NCBI GenBank assembly: GCA_032718865.1 | Contig: JALUTQ010000039.1 | Span: 1,240,001 to 1,304,000, forward strand | Reading direction: 5' to 3' | From: Tilletia caries | Lineage: Eukaryota > Basidiomycota > Exobasidiomycetes > Tilletiales > Tilletiaceae | DNA: 64,000 nucleotides | Shown: one piece after another, positions 22,463 through 33,395 of the stretch | How the letters are laid out: every line of letters begins with the position of its first letter | How positions within the stretch are numbered: position 1 is the stretch's first letter | The notes under the pieces: generated by a model | Told to the model about the DNA's origin: nothing | Database searches by the model: none | Seen by the model: the letters and a program-made list of their open reading frames with translations, nothing else | Made by a program: the position numbers and the translations under genes

Positions 22463-23488
22463 TCATAGGTTGGCAAAGTTGGTTGCATGATAGACTACAT
22501 GTGGGTTCTCTATGTCTGCTTTGCTCTGTACGATCTTGAGCTCCCGTGGCCGCATCTCTTCCACCCGGCGCTGCGCTGCTGTGAGCTTGTCGATCTCTGC
22601 CTGATCCGTCGGCCACTTTGCTGATTCGGGCAAGGCGGCCTTGGCGAGGATGGTCAGCTGAGTATTATCAGGCAAGGGCGGTGCTTGCGAGATGGCTTCG
22701 CTCGTTCTGGAGAGGACGCTCTGGAGGGAGGCTATCGCGAGTTCGGCGGCGCGTGCCACATGGCTTGGTGCGGCGGAGGAGTCGCTCCTCGCAGTAGACG
22801 AAGGATCAAAGCGACCGATGAGGAGTGCTGAGAATGTATCGCCGACGCCAGAGAAGTATCCGGGAACTTCAGGAAATTGGATGAACCACGGTCGTAGAAG
22901 CTCCCGTGGGGAAGCTGACGATGATGATTGTTGCTGCGAATGGTCGAAGCTGGAGCCGATCAATGTCATCAGCGTCGTGCCGTCGCTGGCGAGCTTCGGT
23001 TGGGCGCCGATGTGATGCAGGTCTTCGTCGCTAAGATCTACTGATGTGATCACGACGTTAGGACTGCCTCGTTTGACGTGGAGTGTTGATAGAACTGCAT
23101 ATAGAGTGTCCAAGGACGTGATTTCTTGCTCTGCAAGGATCCTACAGAGTCGAAAGCCGAGCGTAAGCGGTTCTCACGGCTCGAGCATGTACCATATCTG
23201 AAGAAACTCACTGTGCTTCGAACTGATTGGGACAGACGATGGTCGCATACTGGACCATCTCCCTGTACAAAGGCACGACGGAATCGCTCACGTACATGCC
23301 CCGTCCCATATCGCCCATGACGGGGTCCAGGAGGTAGACCAGATCCGGGTTGAAAGAGGACTTGATTTGCTGGATGAAAAGGATGATTTCGCGCAGGGTC
23401 TCCGCGGAAGGTACGTAACCTGTCAGGAAATGAGAAATCAATCGTGGGAAGCACTGCTGGAGCGTGCGCAGGAGAAGGGGAAGCGCAG
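22463..23488 (-). pseudogene. BUD16: Pyridoxal kinase, 3' part only (left-arm copy)
   Basis: Contains only the last two exons and part of the preceding intron of the gene complete at 38874-40322. The retained exons run from GYVPSAETLREIILFIQQIK (23415 downward) to the stop at 22463. They include the conserved YLLDPVMGDMGRGMY. The duplication edge at 23488 lies in the intron, where sequence passes directly into Fanzor unit 2. No promoter or first three exons are present, so it cannot make the normal protein. Confidence 0.9.
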
Positions 23489-23742
23489 GGGCTTCAACGT
23501 CGTCCTCGCTGCTGCTGCTGCTGTTGCTGCTGTGAGTGAGTGCTGCTCAGGGAAGGAAGTGCGGGCGAAGCCGGTTGGGGATGGACGGTATGGCAGGAGG
23601 GCGGGCACGATCTGGCGAGCCTGTTCCGAGTGAGTCTTGCCGAAGAAGAGGTCGGAGCCGACAGCGCCGGAGAGGGCACCAATGGCTATGAGTCGAATCC
23701 TGCGACGAGATTCCATTCTGACTGCTGCTGAGAGAGGGGGGG

Positions 23743-23794
<52 letters not shown>

Positions 23795-24392
23795 TGGGGG
23801 GGGGAGTGGAGGCGAGCGTCGGAGGGGGGGCGAGGAATGGTCAGTAAATGCGCGAGGAGCGAGGGTGCGAGGGGGGAGACGTACAATGGCGAGCTTGTGA
23901 GGTACATGGTCCCCGCCGTCCGGAAGTTGGCGATCGCGGATGCCAGCTTGGACGGGGAGGGGCAGGCGGCAACTGAAAATGCAAAGGAGACTTAGAGAGA
24001 GGGCAGCTAAAGCGGAAGGGCAGCTTGCTACTTACTTCAAGGGCGATGGTGTGAGGCAGCCAAGAAAGCGAGGGAAGGAGGGGCAGCTTGTCAAGGGAGG
24101 GGGGGCAGCAATACCCACTGGGCACTGCTGAGGGCTCTCATCTACCTGCAAAGGTATATAAGCAGCCCCCTAATCCACCCACCAGCCATCAAGATTACTC
24201 ATTCCTCATCATCATTTCTCATCCACTGAGCTCCTCCAGCCTCTTCTACACACACTACACTCGCACTGGCCTCTTCCCTCTTCCCTCTCTCTCAATTTCT
24301 ACTCGCCCACCGCCCACTGCCCACTGGACACTACTCCTCAGTCCTCAGGCTCAGATTTCGACCTCGTCCTCTTACCACTCGCTAGTCGTGTG

Positions 24393-25992
24393 ATGGCCGA
24401 CAACCCTCCCACTGGAGCGGCAGGGCCGGCCCCGGATCGGCGAGCCTGGACGGTCTCTATACAGCAAGAGTCCCGGTATTGGCCATCAGCCCGCCAGTCC
24501 GACCAACAAGACCGGTGGTCTCCCCGACAGCCTCGTCGGGTCGGTCCTTCGTGGTTCTCAATCCGGGAGGCAGACCTCGAGTCACAAGTGCGGGTACCGG
24601 ATGTTCAAGCTCGACTACATGACGCCACAGCATTCCTGCAAAGCGTTCTTCCTCCGCCGTCACATAGACAGATACGGCACAACCGGTTGTGGACGCGGGA
24701 CACTCAACGGAACGACGGCGAAACGTGGCGGACGCACAAGGTGCGGATTCTACCGACCACGCCCCAGAAGGAGATTCTACGGCAGGCCCTTGGGACGTAC
24801 AGGTGGACGTATAACAGAGCGCTCAACATCCTCAAGACAAGCACGGGCCGTTCACCCGACTTGACGGCGCTTCGACAACAGTGCGTCAACAGAAGCGCAT
24901 TCGGAGGAGATGACAGCATGGCCTGGGTTTTTCCGCACCAGCTACCGCATTCGGGAACAGGCATGCATCGAGGCATTCGAGGCCTTCGCTGAGATGCGGA
25001 AACGCCAGGGAAACATCAACCGTCTGCGGTTCCGCAAGAAACGCGCCTTGTTTGGATCGATGCGGGTCCGAGGCGACGCATGGAAGGGACGAACTGATAT
25101 CACGGAGGAGTACGGTTCAGGCGGGGTGATCAACGGTCTCAAGGACAGTGATGGACGTCCTTTTGGCGATATAGATGCTGGCGAGCCCATCACGGCTACG
25201 ATTGAGGGCAACATCACCATTCTGTGGGAGAACGGGGTATGGTACTTGATGGTGCCTTTCCAGACGTCGCGAACTAAAAAGCGACGTAGCGACAGGTCCG
25301 CGAATCTGTGCTATTGGTGAGTTGGTTATTCTTTTTCCCATGGTCTACACATAAGACTGACCTTTCATCGTTGCGCCTGAGTAGATCCCGGCATTCGCAC
25401 CTTTGCGACCGTCTACGATCCTTTACGGCAAAGGGCGCTTCAGTGGGGTGGGAAGAACAACCACCAGCAGTTGCTGAAGGTGGCACGAAAGGTGGATAGT
25501 TTGCTCAGTAGGATGGCAAAGCCAGAGGTAGGCCATCGAAAACGGTACAAGATGAAGATTGCGGCGAACCGGTACCGTCGGAAGCTGAAGAGCCTGGCAA
25601 CCGAAATTCACCGGAAGCTAGCCCATTGGCTGTCGAAGCACTACGACACAGTGCTGCTGCCATCGTTGTCGGCACCTCAGATCAGTGCTCGAGGCCAGAG
25701 GCGGATCGGGACACCATCGGTACGGCAAATGTCTGCATGGGCCCACGGGAAATTCCGACAACGACTGATGGACAAGATGCACTACCTGGAGGTGCCGGAA
25801 GATTACACTTCTCGGACATGCTCGGAATGTGGGACTGATCACCCGGGACTCGGAGGCAACAGCACTTTTGCCTGCCCATCTGAACAATGCCGAATGCGTG
25901 CAGATCGCGACGTCAACGCAGCCAAGAACATTTTCATCAAGTGGCTCTTCGACATCCGACAAAATCGCACCGCTGTTGTCAAGCGGCGGTGA
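24393..25992 (+). pseudogene. Fanzor (TnpB-like nuclease), copy 2
   Basis: Same architecture as copy 1: N-terminal extension, an intron ending at 25384, RuvC-I DPGIRTF, alternative Glu in VPEDYTSRTC, zinc ribbon and RDVNAAKNIF. Exon 2 is in frame here, with A4 at 25539-25542, unlike copies 1 and 3. Exon 1 is broken by T5 at 24928-24932 (T4 in the others) and again by A5 at 25276-25280. The intron also has T5 at 25332-25336 against T4. The three copies thus break at different points, and their majority sequence would be intact. Confidence 0.85.
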
Positions 25993-26089
25993 ACATCAAC
26001 AGGCGGTAGCTACGCCGCCTACACCTTAATATGGTGACGACGGAAGCCTCTAATGAATCTGTAGTAGTTAGTGGTTTCTAATGTAGCCG
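25993..26089 (+). ncRNA. Candidate Fanzor guide RNA region, copy 2
   Basis: Conserved downstream stretch matching 7419-7516, with the same GC hairpin right after the stop codon. A guide reading past 26089 would begin in the sequence cgggcgtcacttcc. Assignment rests on position and conservation only. Confidence 0.4.
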
Positions 26090-26585
26090 CGGGCGTCACT
26101 TCCTTGGATTATGGCCCGAGCCCTGGCCGATGCCTTGGTTTCCAAAGAGTCGTTGCTTCGGGCGAGGCTGTTGGACGTCGCTGGCCGCTGAGCGCTGCGT
26201 CGAGGGAGCGGACCAATGCGTGTGTGTGAGGGCGGGAAGGTTGGCCAGTGCGCTGCCCTTGTCGGGCGAGTCGCCGTCGACCGATGCATGCACGATCAGG
26301 CTGCGATAAGGGCGCCGTGCATGAGTGGAAGCGGACAGTTCTTGATGATGGCCGGTGGTTGATGCGTTGATGTTGTGCCCCTTCGATCGAAATCCGCTTT
26401 GTCCTTCTTGCGTTCGACCACCACCTTCTGTACTCTGTCTGTCTTCCCACACAGAAAACCGATTTGACAGCTCACTCACTTTGCTTTGGCCCATCCCGCC
26501 ATCCATTTCATCCACCACGACGTCGTCCATCGTCGCTCGCATCTCCTCGGTCATCTCCCATCTCTCACCCACACCTACCAACAAC
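26090..26585 (+). promoter_or_regulatory. Upstream region of GND1
   Basis: This 496-bp stretch lies between the Fanzor fixed end and the GND1 start. No gene was seen. The part nearest the ATG is pyrimidine-rich (ccaccacgacgtcgtcc.. and ctctcacccac), which is common in fungal leaders. The Fanzor unit ends about 500 bp from the start codon, so distal promoter sequence may have been displaced. Confidence 0.4.
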
Positions 26586-28486
26586 ATGTCGGAAGCAGTG
26601 TGAGTTTTCCTCTCTCTCCCGCCCAGCCTGTTCTCGAAGATGTGGTACAGAGACCTTACTCAACCGTCCCTGCCCTCTCTTTTCAACCAGTGCTGACATC
26701 GGTCTGATCGGCCTCGCCGTCATGGGCCAGAACCTCGTTCTCAACATGAACGACAAAGGGTTCGTCGTTTGCGCATACAACCGCACCACCTCCAAGGTCG
26801 ACGACTTCCTCAAGAACGAGGCTAAGGGTGAGCACGCGTCTTTCCGTGTGGTTGTCGTCGCAGCGAGATGTTGAAATCCTCCTTGCTGACGATCTCTGAT
26901 TTTGTTATTACCGCATACAAGGCACCAACGTTGTGGGCGCACACTCTGTTGAGGACTTCGTCAAGAAGCTCAAGCGGCCCCGCAAGATGATTCTCCTCGT
27001 CAAGGCCGGTGACGCCGTTGACGCCTTCATCCAGCAACTCGTCCCTCACCTCGAGAAGGGCGACATCATCATCGACGGCGGTAACTCCCACTACCCCGAC
27101 TCCATCCGCCGCTGCAAGGAACTCGAGGAGAAGGGTCTCCTCTTCGTCGGCTCCGGTGTCTCTGGTGGTGAGGAGGGCGCACGTCACGGCCCTTCCCTCA
27201 TGCCCGGTGGTTCCGACGCCGCCTGGCCCGAGATCAAAGAGATCTTCCAGAAGACCGCCGCCCAGTCTGATGGCGAGCCCTGCTGCGACTGGGTCGGCCA
27301 GACCGGTGCTGGTCACTACGTCAAGATGGTCCACAACGGTATCGAGTACGGAGACATGCAGCTCATCGGCGAGGCATAGTGAGTTTTTCAGTGCAAATTC
27401 GACGCGTCACGTTCCCTTGCTCACCAGTTATCACCGGCTATTTTTGCCACTTCAGCGACATTCTCAAGCGCGGTCTTGGTCTGCACGAGTCAGAGATCGC
27501 TGACATCTTCACAGAATGGAACACCGGTGTCCTTGACTCCTTCCTGATTGAAATGTGAGCATCAAAGACGCGTCGTCACGCCGCTTTGGCGCGGTTCATA
27601 CAACTAAATGCTGATCTGCTCATACCCCTCAGTACTCGCGACATTCTCAAGTACAACGACGACGATGGAGAGCCTCTCGTCACCAAGATCCTCGACAGTG
27701 CCGGACAGAAGGGTACCGGAAAGTGGACCGCCATTAACGCCCTCGACCTCGGCCAACCCGTCACCCTTATTGGCGAGGCTGTCTTCGCCCGCTGCCTGTC
27801 CTCCCTCAAGGGCGAGCGTGTTCGCGCTTCCAAGAAGCTCACCGGCCCCGTTCCCAAGCCCTTCGAGGGCGACAAGAAGCTCTTCATCAAGGACCTCGAG
27901 CAGGCACTCTACGCCTCCAAGATCGTCTCATACGCCCAGGGCTTCATGCTCATGCGTGAGGCTGCCAAGGAGTACAACTGGAACCTCAACAACCCCGCCA
28001 TTGCGCTCATGTGGCGTGGTGGGTGCATTATCCGCTCGGTCTTCCTCAAGGACATCACCACTGCATTCCGCAAGAACCCTGAGCTCGAGAACTTGCTGTT
28101 CGACGACTTCTTCAACAAGGCCATCCACGAGGCTCAGGACGGCTGGCGTCGCGTCGTTGCCCAGGCCATCCTCTGGGGCATTCCCACCCCTGCTTTCTCC
28201 ACCGCGCTTGCCTTCTTCGACGGCTACCGCACGGAGCGCCTGCCTGCCAACCTTATCCAAGCTCAGCGTGACTACTTCGGCGCCCACACTTTCCGCGTGC
28301 TGCCCGGAAAGGAGAACGCCAAGCTCCCCCTGGACCAGGATGTGCACATCAACGTGAGTCCTTCAGCATTCAGCATCGTCATTCTCATCTGTAAGTCACT
28401 GAAGTTCGTATGTCTTCTTCCTCACCGACGACAAATAGTGGACCGGACGTGGCGGTAATGTCTCTGCATCCACGTACACCGCATAA
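26586..28486 (+). CDS. GND1: 6-phosphogluconate dehydrogenase, decarboxylating
   Basis: Cytosolic enzyme of the oxidative pentose phosphate pathway that makes NADPH, CO2 and ribulose 5-phosphate. There are six exons: 26586-26599, 26691-26827, 26922-27378, 27456-27554, 27633-28353 and 28439-28486. The tiny first exon (MSEA) leads into the Rossmann segment [14 protein letters not shown]. Diagnostic blocks are [10 protein letters not shown], the signature [19 protein letters not shown], the active-site helix [30 protein letters not shown], and the C-terminal [15 protein letters not shown]. The full reading frame is intact and of normal length. It sits between two inverted Fanzor units, next to a likely NADPH-dependent reductase on the opposite strand. 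Confidence 0.97.
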
Positions 28487-28876
28487 ACGCACCATACGCG
28501 TCCTCTGCGACCAAACCAACTGTTCTCCAACTTCAAGGGTCTTTGCAGCTCTCTGCTTCCTTCCTCATCTCCTACGAAACCAAATAACGTCCAATTTAGA
28601 TTCAAGTCCCTTCTCCCCGTTCCGCTCTTTCTTCTCGAGCTTCTTGTTTTCTGTGCACTCGCAACTTGAAGACATCATGAAATTTACGTGAATATCAGAG
28701 TAACGACTAACGAGGAACAAATCTCAAGGAGGAACTGCCATGTTCGGCGCTCATGCTTCCACGGCGAGATTGTACACGCAGGACGGACGGTGCAGACTAC
28801 AGTTACGCGTGTCGCGAAAACAAAGTCGAAGTCATGAAGTTCGTGCATTCAATCGTTGTGAACAAAGGCCAGACCT
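28487..28876. other. Intergenic region between convergent GND1 and aldo-keto reductase
   Basis: Holds the 3' ends of two convergent genes. No open frame with family features and no RNA gene was seen. AT content rises just after the GND1 stop, consistent with a 3' UTR. Confidence 0.5.
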
Positions 28877-30292
28877 TCAGTGGTAGTAGTTGAAGGTGTG
28901 GGGCTTCACAATCTCCCAGGCCTTGTCGAGGGCGGCCACGACCTCAGGATCAAGAGGACCTGCGAAGAAAGGGGATCTTGGATCAGTCGCGAGCCCACCG
29001 GAAAAGGAGCACATATCTCACCCTTCTCGAGGTCGACCAGGTTTTGCTCGATATGAGCGGTCGAAGAAGCGCCGATCAGACTTGATGTATCGCGGGTGTC
29101 ATTTCTGGGTCAGAAAACGAAGTAATTCATGTAAGGGAGCTGTTCCCCATCAGATCACAAACTCACATTCGATCGCCGTGCTCGGGGCTTAGCACCGAGT
29201 GATGGTTGAGCCACCGGAGGACGATCTCCGTCAGCGTCAGATTATGCTTCTCCGCCACCGGCTTGAGGGTCGCCACAGCTTCGAAGTAGTGGTCTTGGAA
29301 GTATCGGGAGCGGTACATCTTGCCCTGGACGCGGTCCGCGTCGAAGCGCTTGCCCTTGGCGTCGCTGTCCTTGTTCTCATAGGCGCCGGTGGCGAAGCCT
29401 CCAACTGCGGAGTGATTGAGAGTTCGAACGATGTCAGTTCGAGAGAAAGATTGAGTAGTAGAGCGTTCGAGAAAGGAAATCTGAATATGCTCACCAAGAG
29501 GGTTGAAGATGTAGAAGGCCATGTTGTACTTCCGCAGAACGGGAACAAGGTCCGCCTCCGCCTGCCGAGTAAATCGAGTTGTACACGCCCTGGTACACAC
29601 TCGGTACAACCCATCCCTCGGTCTTGCAAAGCTCGCAAATCTGCTCGACCTCGTCATGCCGGTAGTTGGAAAGGCCGAGTCGCTTGAACTTGCCAGCTTC
29701 GTACTCCGCATTCAGCGCCTCGAACGTCTGCGGACAAAAATTTATGGGGAGACAAATAATCAGCTTCGGTCCACGTGTATAAGAATCGACGATGATAAGT
29801 TCGTCAGGAAGACTCGTGCTTCACCTCTTCGAACGGCGTCTCTCGGTCGGGAGCGTGGAGGTAGTACAGATCAACGGAGTCGACCTGGAGCGCCTTGAGC
29901 GAGTCCTTCAGACACTCGTGGATGTCCTCTTTGCTGTGTGTCCACAGCTTGGAGCCTCCCTTCATCAGGCCTCGGGCAGACGGATAGATCTTGGTGGCGA
30001 GTTGGAAACCTTGCTCTGTGACCTTGAGCTTGCCCAGGTACTCCTCGCAAGTTCCTGGTAAGCAGTGTGTCCAGACATACGTTGCCAGCCTTTTTCGAAG
30101 GGAGGAGAAGAAATCAAGGGGCAGAGTTTACGCACCTGCACCATACATCCGCGCCGTATCGATCTCCTTGGATCCGCGCTTCTTGACGATGTCCAGGATC
30201 TTCTGACACGTCTCGAGATCGTGCACCCGGGCTTGTTCGCGACCCTCCTCTCCGAAGGTCATCGAACCGAAGACAATGGGTACGGTGCTCAT
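28877..30292 (-). CDS. Aldo-keto reductase, AKR7/aflatoxin-aldehyde-reductase type (possible frameshift)
   Basis: Probable cytosolic NADPH-dependent reductase of aldehydes and ketones. It starts MSTVPIVFGSMTFGEEGREQ. The catalytic Asp/Tyr region is SKEIDTARMYGAG, followed by QLATKIYPSARG, VDSVDLYYLHAPDRETPFEE, FKRLGLSNYRHDEVEQICEL and WVVPSVYQGVYN. The C-terminal blocks are GGFATGAYENKD and the cofactor-binding region ending FNYYH. At least five introns are needed. After GVYN the frame changes at 29571-29573 (AAA on +): removing one base continues with TRQAEADLVPVLRKYNMAFYIFNPL, as the family expects. The gene is therefore either a recent pseudogene or carries a one-base sequence error. Confidence 0.8.
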
Positions 30293-30537
30293 ACTGGAAG
30301 AAATGGTTACTGGAGAGATTATAGGGGGTCAGCTGAGAGTTGCGTCTGGGTCAGGCGAAAGGGAAGGGCCGGTGATGATGGAGAAGTAGCGGCTGATGGA
30401 TGGAAGAGAAGATCCACCTTATATCGAATTCAGGGGCAGCGTCCAGCGAGCAAGCCAGCGAGTGAGTGAGTGATGGCATGAAGCGGGTTGGAGTCTGGAG
30501 AGCTCCACATGACGCTCAGATCGGGCGGAAGTCACGG

Positions 30538-30635
30538 CCGGCTACATTAGAAACCACTAACTACTACAGATTCATTAGAGGCTTCCGTCGTCACCATATT
30601 AAGGTGTAGGCGGCGTAGCTACCGCCTGTTGATGT
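30538..30635 (-). ncRNA. Candidate Fanzor guide RNA region, copy 3
   Basis: Matches the conserved 3' stretch of copies 1 and 2, with the same hairpin. Beyond the fixed end the minus strand reads into ggccgtgacttccg. Assignment is positional. Confidence 0.4.
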
Positions 30636-32233
30636 TCACCGCCGCTTGACAACAGCGGTGCGATTTTGTCGGATGTCGAAGAGCCACTTGATGAAAATGT
30701 TCTTGGCTGCGTTGACGTCGCGATCTGCACGCATTCGGCATTGTTCAGATGGGCAGGCAAAAGTGCTGTTGCCTCCGAGTCCCGGGTGATCAGTCCCACA
30801 TTCCGAGCATGTCCGAGAAGTGTAATCTTCCGGCACCTCCAGGTAGTGCATCTTGTCCATCAGTCGTTGTCGGAATTTCCCGTGGGCCCATGCAGACATT
30901 TGCCGTACCGATGGTGTCCCGATCCGCCTCTGGCCTCGAGCACTGATCTGAGGTGCCGACAACGATGGCAGCAGCACTGTGTCGTAGTGCTTCGACAGCC
31001 AATGGGCTAGCTTCCGGTGAATTTCGGTTGCCAGGCTCTTCAGCTTCCGACGGTACCGGTTCGCCGCAATCTTCATCTTGTACCGTTTTTCGATGGCCTA
31101 CCTCTGGCTTTGCCATCCTACTGAGCAAACTATCCACCTTTCGTGCCACCTTCAGCAACTGCTGGTGGTTGTTCTTCCCACCCCACTGAAGCGCCCTTTG
31201 CCGTAAAGGATCGTAGACGGTCGCAAAGGTGCGAATGCCGGGATCTACTCAGGCGCAACGATGAAAGGTCAGTCTTATGTGTAGACCATGGGAAAAGAAT
31301 AACCAACTCACCAATAGCACAGATTCGCGGACCTGTCGCTACGTCGCTTGGTGTTCGCGACGTCTGGAAAGGCACCATCAAGTACCATACCCCGTTCTCC
31401 CACAGAATGGTGATGTTGCCCTCAATCGTAGCCGTGATGGGCTCGCCAGCATCTATATCGCCAAAAGGACGTCCATCACTGTCCTTGAGACCGTTGATCA
31501 CCCCGCCTGAACCGTACTCCTCCGTGATATCAGTTCGTCCCTTCCATGCGTCGCCTCGGACCCGCATCGATCCAAACAAGGCGCGTTTCTTGCGGAACCG
31601 CAGACGGTTGATGTTTCCCTGCCGTTTCCGCATCTCAGCGAAGGCCTCGAATGCCTCGATGCATGCCTGTTCCCGAATGCGGTAGCTGGTGCGGAAAACC
31701 CAGGCCATGCTGTCATCTCCTCCGAATGCGCTTCTGTTGACGCACTGTTGTCGAAGCGCCGTCAAGTCGGGTGAACGGCCCGTGCTTGTCTTGAGGATGT
31801 TGAGCGCTCTGTTATACGTCCACCTGTACGTCCCAAGGGCCTGCCGTAGAATCTCCTTCTGGGGCGTGGTCGGTAGAATTCGCACCTTGTGCGTCCGCCA
31901 CGTTTCGCCGTCGTTCCGTTGAGTGTCCCGCGTCCACAACCGGTTGTGCCGTATCTGTCTATGTGACGGCGGAGGAAGAACGCTTTGCAGGAATGCTGTG
32001 GCGTCATGTAGTCGAGCTTGAACATCCGGTACCCGCACTTGTGACTCGAGGTCTGCCTCCCGGATTGAGAACCACGAAGGACCGACCCGACGAGGCTGTC
32101 GGGGAGACCACCGGTCTTGTTGGTCGGACTGGCGGGCTGATGGCCAATACCGGGACTCTTGCTGTATAGAGACCGTCCAGGCTCGCCGATCCGGGGCCGG
32201 CCCTGCCGCTCCAGTGGGAGGGTTGTCGGCCAT
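30636..32233 (-). pseudogene. Fanzor (TnpB-like nuclease), copy 3
   Basis: Near-identical to copy 1 with the same exon-intron layout and motifs (RuvC-I DPGIRTF, alternative Glu in VPEDYTSRTC, zinc ribbon, RDVNAAKNIF). It shares the T5 run in exon 2 (31086-31090) that shifts the frame in copy 1. The shared indel suggests copies 1 and 3 descend from each other after the change, or suffer the same sequence error. The residue before SDVATG is Pro here and Lys in copy 1. Confidence 0.85.
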
Positions 32234-32834
32234 CACACGACTAGCGAGTGGTAAGAGGACGAGGTCGAAATCTGAGCCTGAGGACTGAGGAGTAGTGTCC
32301 AGTGGGCAGTGGGCGGTGGGCGAGTAGAAATTGATAGAGAGGGAAGAGGGAAGAGGCCAGTGCGAGTGTAGTGTGTGTAGAAGAGGCTGGAGGAGCTCAG
32401 TGGATGAGAAATGATGATGAGGAATGAGTAATCTTGATGGCTGGTGGGTGGATTAGGGGGCTGCTTATATACCTTTGCAGGTAGATGAGAGCCCTCAGCA
32501 GTGCCCAGTGGGTATTGCTGCCCCCTCCCTTGACAAGCTGCCCCTCCTTCCCTCGCTTTCTTGGCTGCCTCACACCATCGCCCTTGAAGTAAGTAGCAAG
32601 CTGCCCCTCCGCTTTAGCTGCCCTCTCTCTAAGTCTCCTTTGCATTTTTCAGTTGCCGCCTGCCCCTCCCCGTCCAAGCTGGCATCCGCGATCGCCAACT
32701 TCCGGACGGCGGGGACCATGTACCTCACAAGCTCGCCATTGTACGTCTCCCCCCTCGCACCCTCGCTCCTCGCGCATTTACTGACCATTCCTCGCCCCCC
32801 CTCCGACGCTAGCCTCCACTCCCCCATCTCTCCC

Positions 32835-32880
<46 letters not shown>

Positions 32881-33165
32881 CCCCTCTCTCAGCAGCAGCA
32901 GTCAGAATGGAATCTCGTCGCAGGATTCGACTCATAGCCATTGGTGCCCTCTCCGGCGCTGTCGGCTCCGACCTCTTCTTCGGCAAGACTCACTCGGAAC
33001 AGGCTCGCCAGATCGTGCCCGCCCTCCTGCGATACCGTCCATCCCCAACCGGCTTCGCCCGCACTTCCTTCCCTGAGCAGCACTCACTCACAGCAGCAAC
33101 AGCAGCAGCAGCAGCGAGGACGACGTTGAAGCCCAGCAACACCTACGAACGAGGTCCCGCAGTCA

Positions 33166-33395
33166 TGTTCGCATCCACCGTCCGCTCCGCAGTCGCCGCG
33201 TCCCGTCGCAGCGCGCTCGCGTCCACCTCCTCAACCGCATCCTCCTCCTCCTCCTCCTCCGGCTCCTCCCTCGCACGCCGTCAGCTCACCACCTCCGCAC
33301 AGCTCAGCGCAGACGTCGCCTCCTCTGCCAAGGCCACCGCAGAGGCCGCTGCTAAGGGCGCCAAAGCTACCGTGGAGGCCACCGCTTCTGGCGCA
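33166..33395 (+). pseudogene. ATP20: ATP synthase subunit g, 5' fragment
   Basis: Copy of the first 230 coding bases of ATP20, from MFASTVRSAVAAS to about ATASGA, with its leader. It is carried as the variable end of Fanzor unit 3. The conserved core (YNLRTVGALAKQ) is missing. Past 33395 the sequence is unrelated. It probably still has the ATP20 promoter and could give an aberrant transcript. Confidence 0.85.

Larger units (their letters stand above)
11945..23488. repeat. Left arm of a large inverted duplication
   Basis: Almost base-for-base the reverse complement of 39297-47603. Both edges are sharp: cgaagatgcg at 11945 pairs with cgcatcttcg ending at 47603, and aagcgcag ending at 23488 pairs with ctgcgctt at 39297. 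The length difference is explained by a 3.2-kb pogo insertion at 15296-18523 plus a few single-base and poly-G/C changes. The arm carries an incomplete pyridoxal kinase gene, so it is the derived copy. Confidence 0.95.
23489..26089 (+). mobile_element. Fanzor unit copy 2 (inverted, at the duplication breakpoint)
   Basis: Reverse complement of 7419-10005. The fixed end is at 26089 (gtagccg). The variable end at 23489 abuts the left duplication arm with no visible filler. It carries the Fanzor gene, its promoter and the ATP20 leader with a GA-tract microsatellite, but not the ATP20 start codon. Together with unit 3 it forms inverted flanks around GND1 and the aldo-keto reductase. Confidence 0.85.
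30538..33395 (-). mobile_element. Fanzor unit copy 3
   Basis: Same orientation as copy 1 and matches 7419-10265. The fixed end is at 30538. The variable end is at 33395, inside exon 1 of a partial ATP20 copy (the match ends at gcttctggcgca). It is 260 bp longer than unit 2 on the variable side. Differences from copy 1 include a changed codon at about 31350 (ggtgttcgcg against ttagttcgcg) and a different CT-tract length. Confidence 0.85.
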
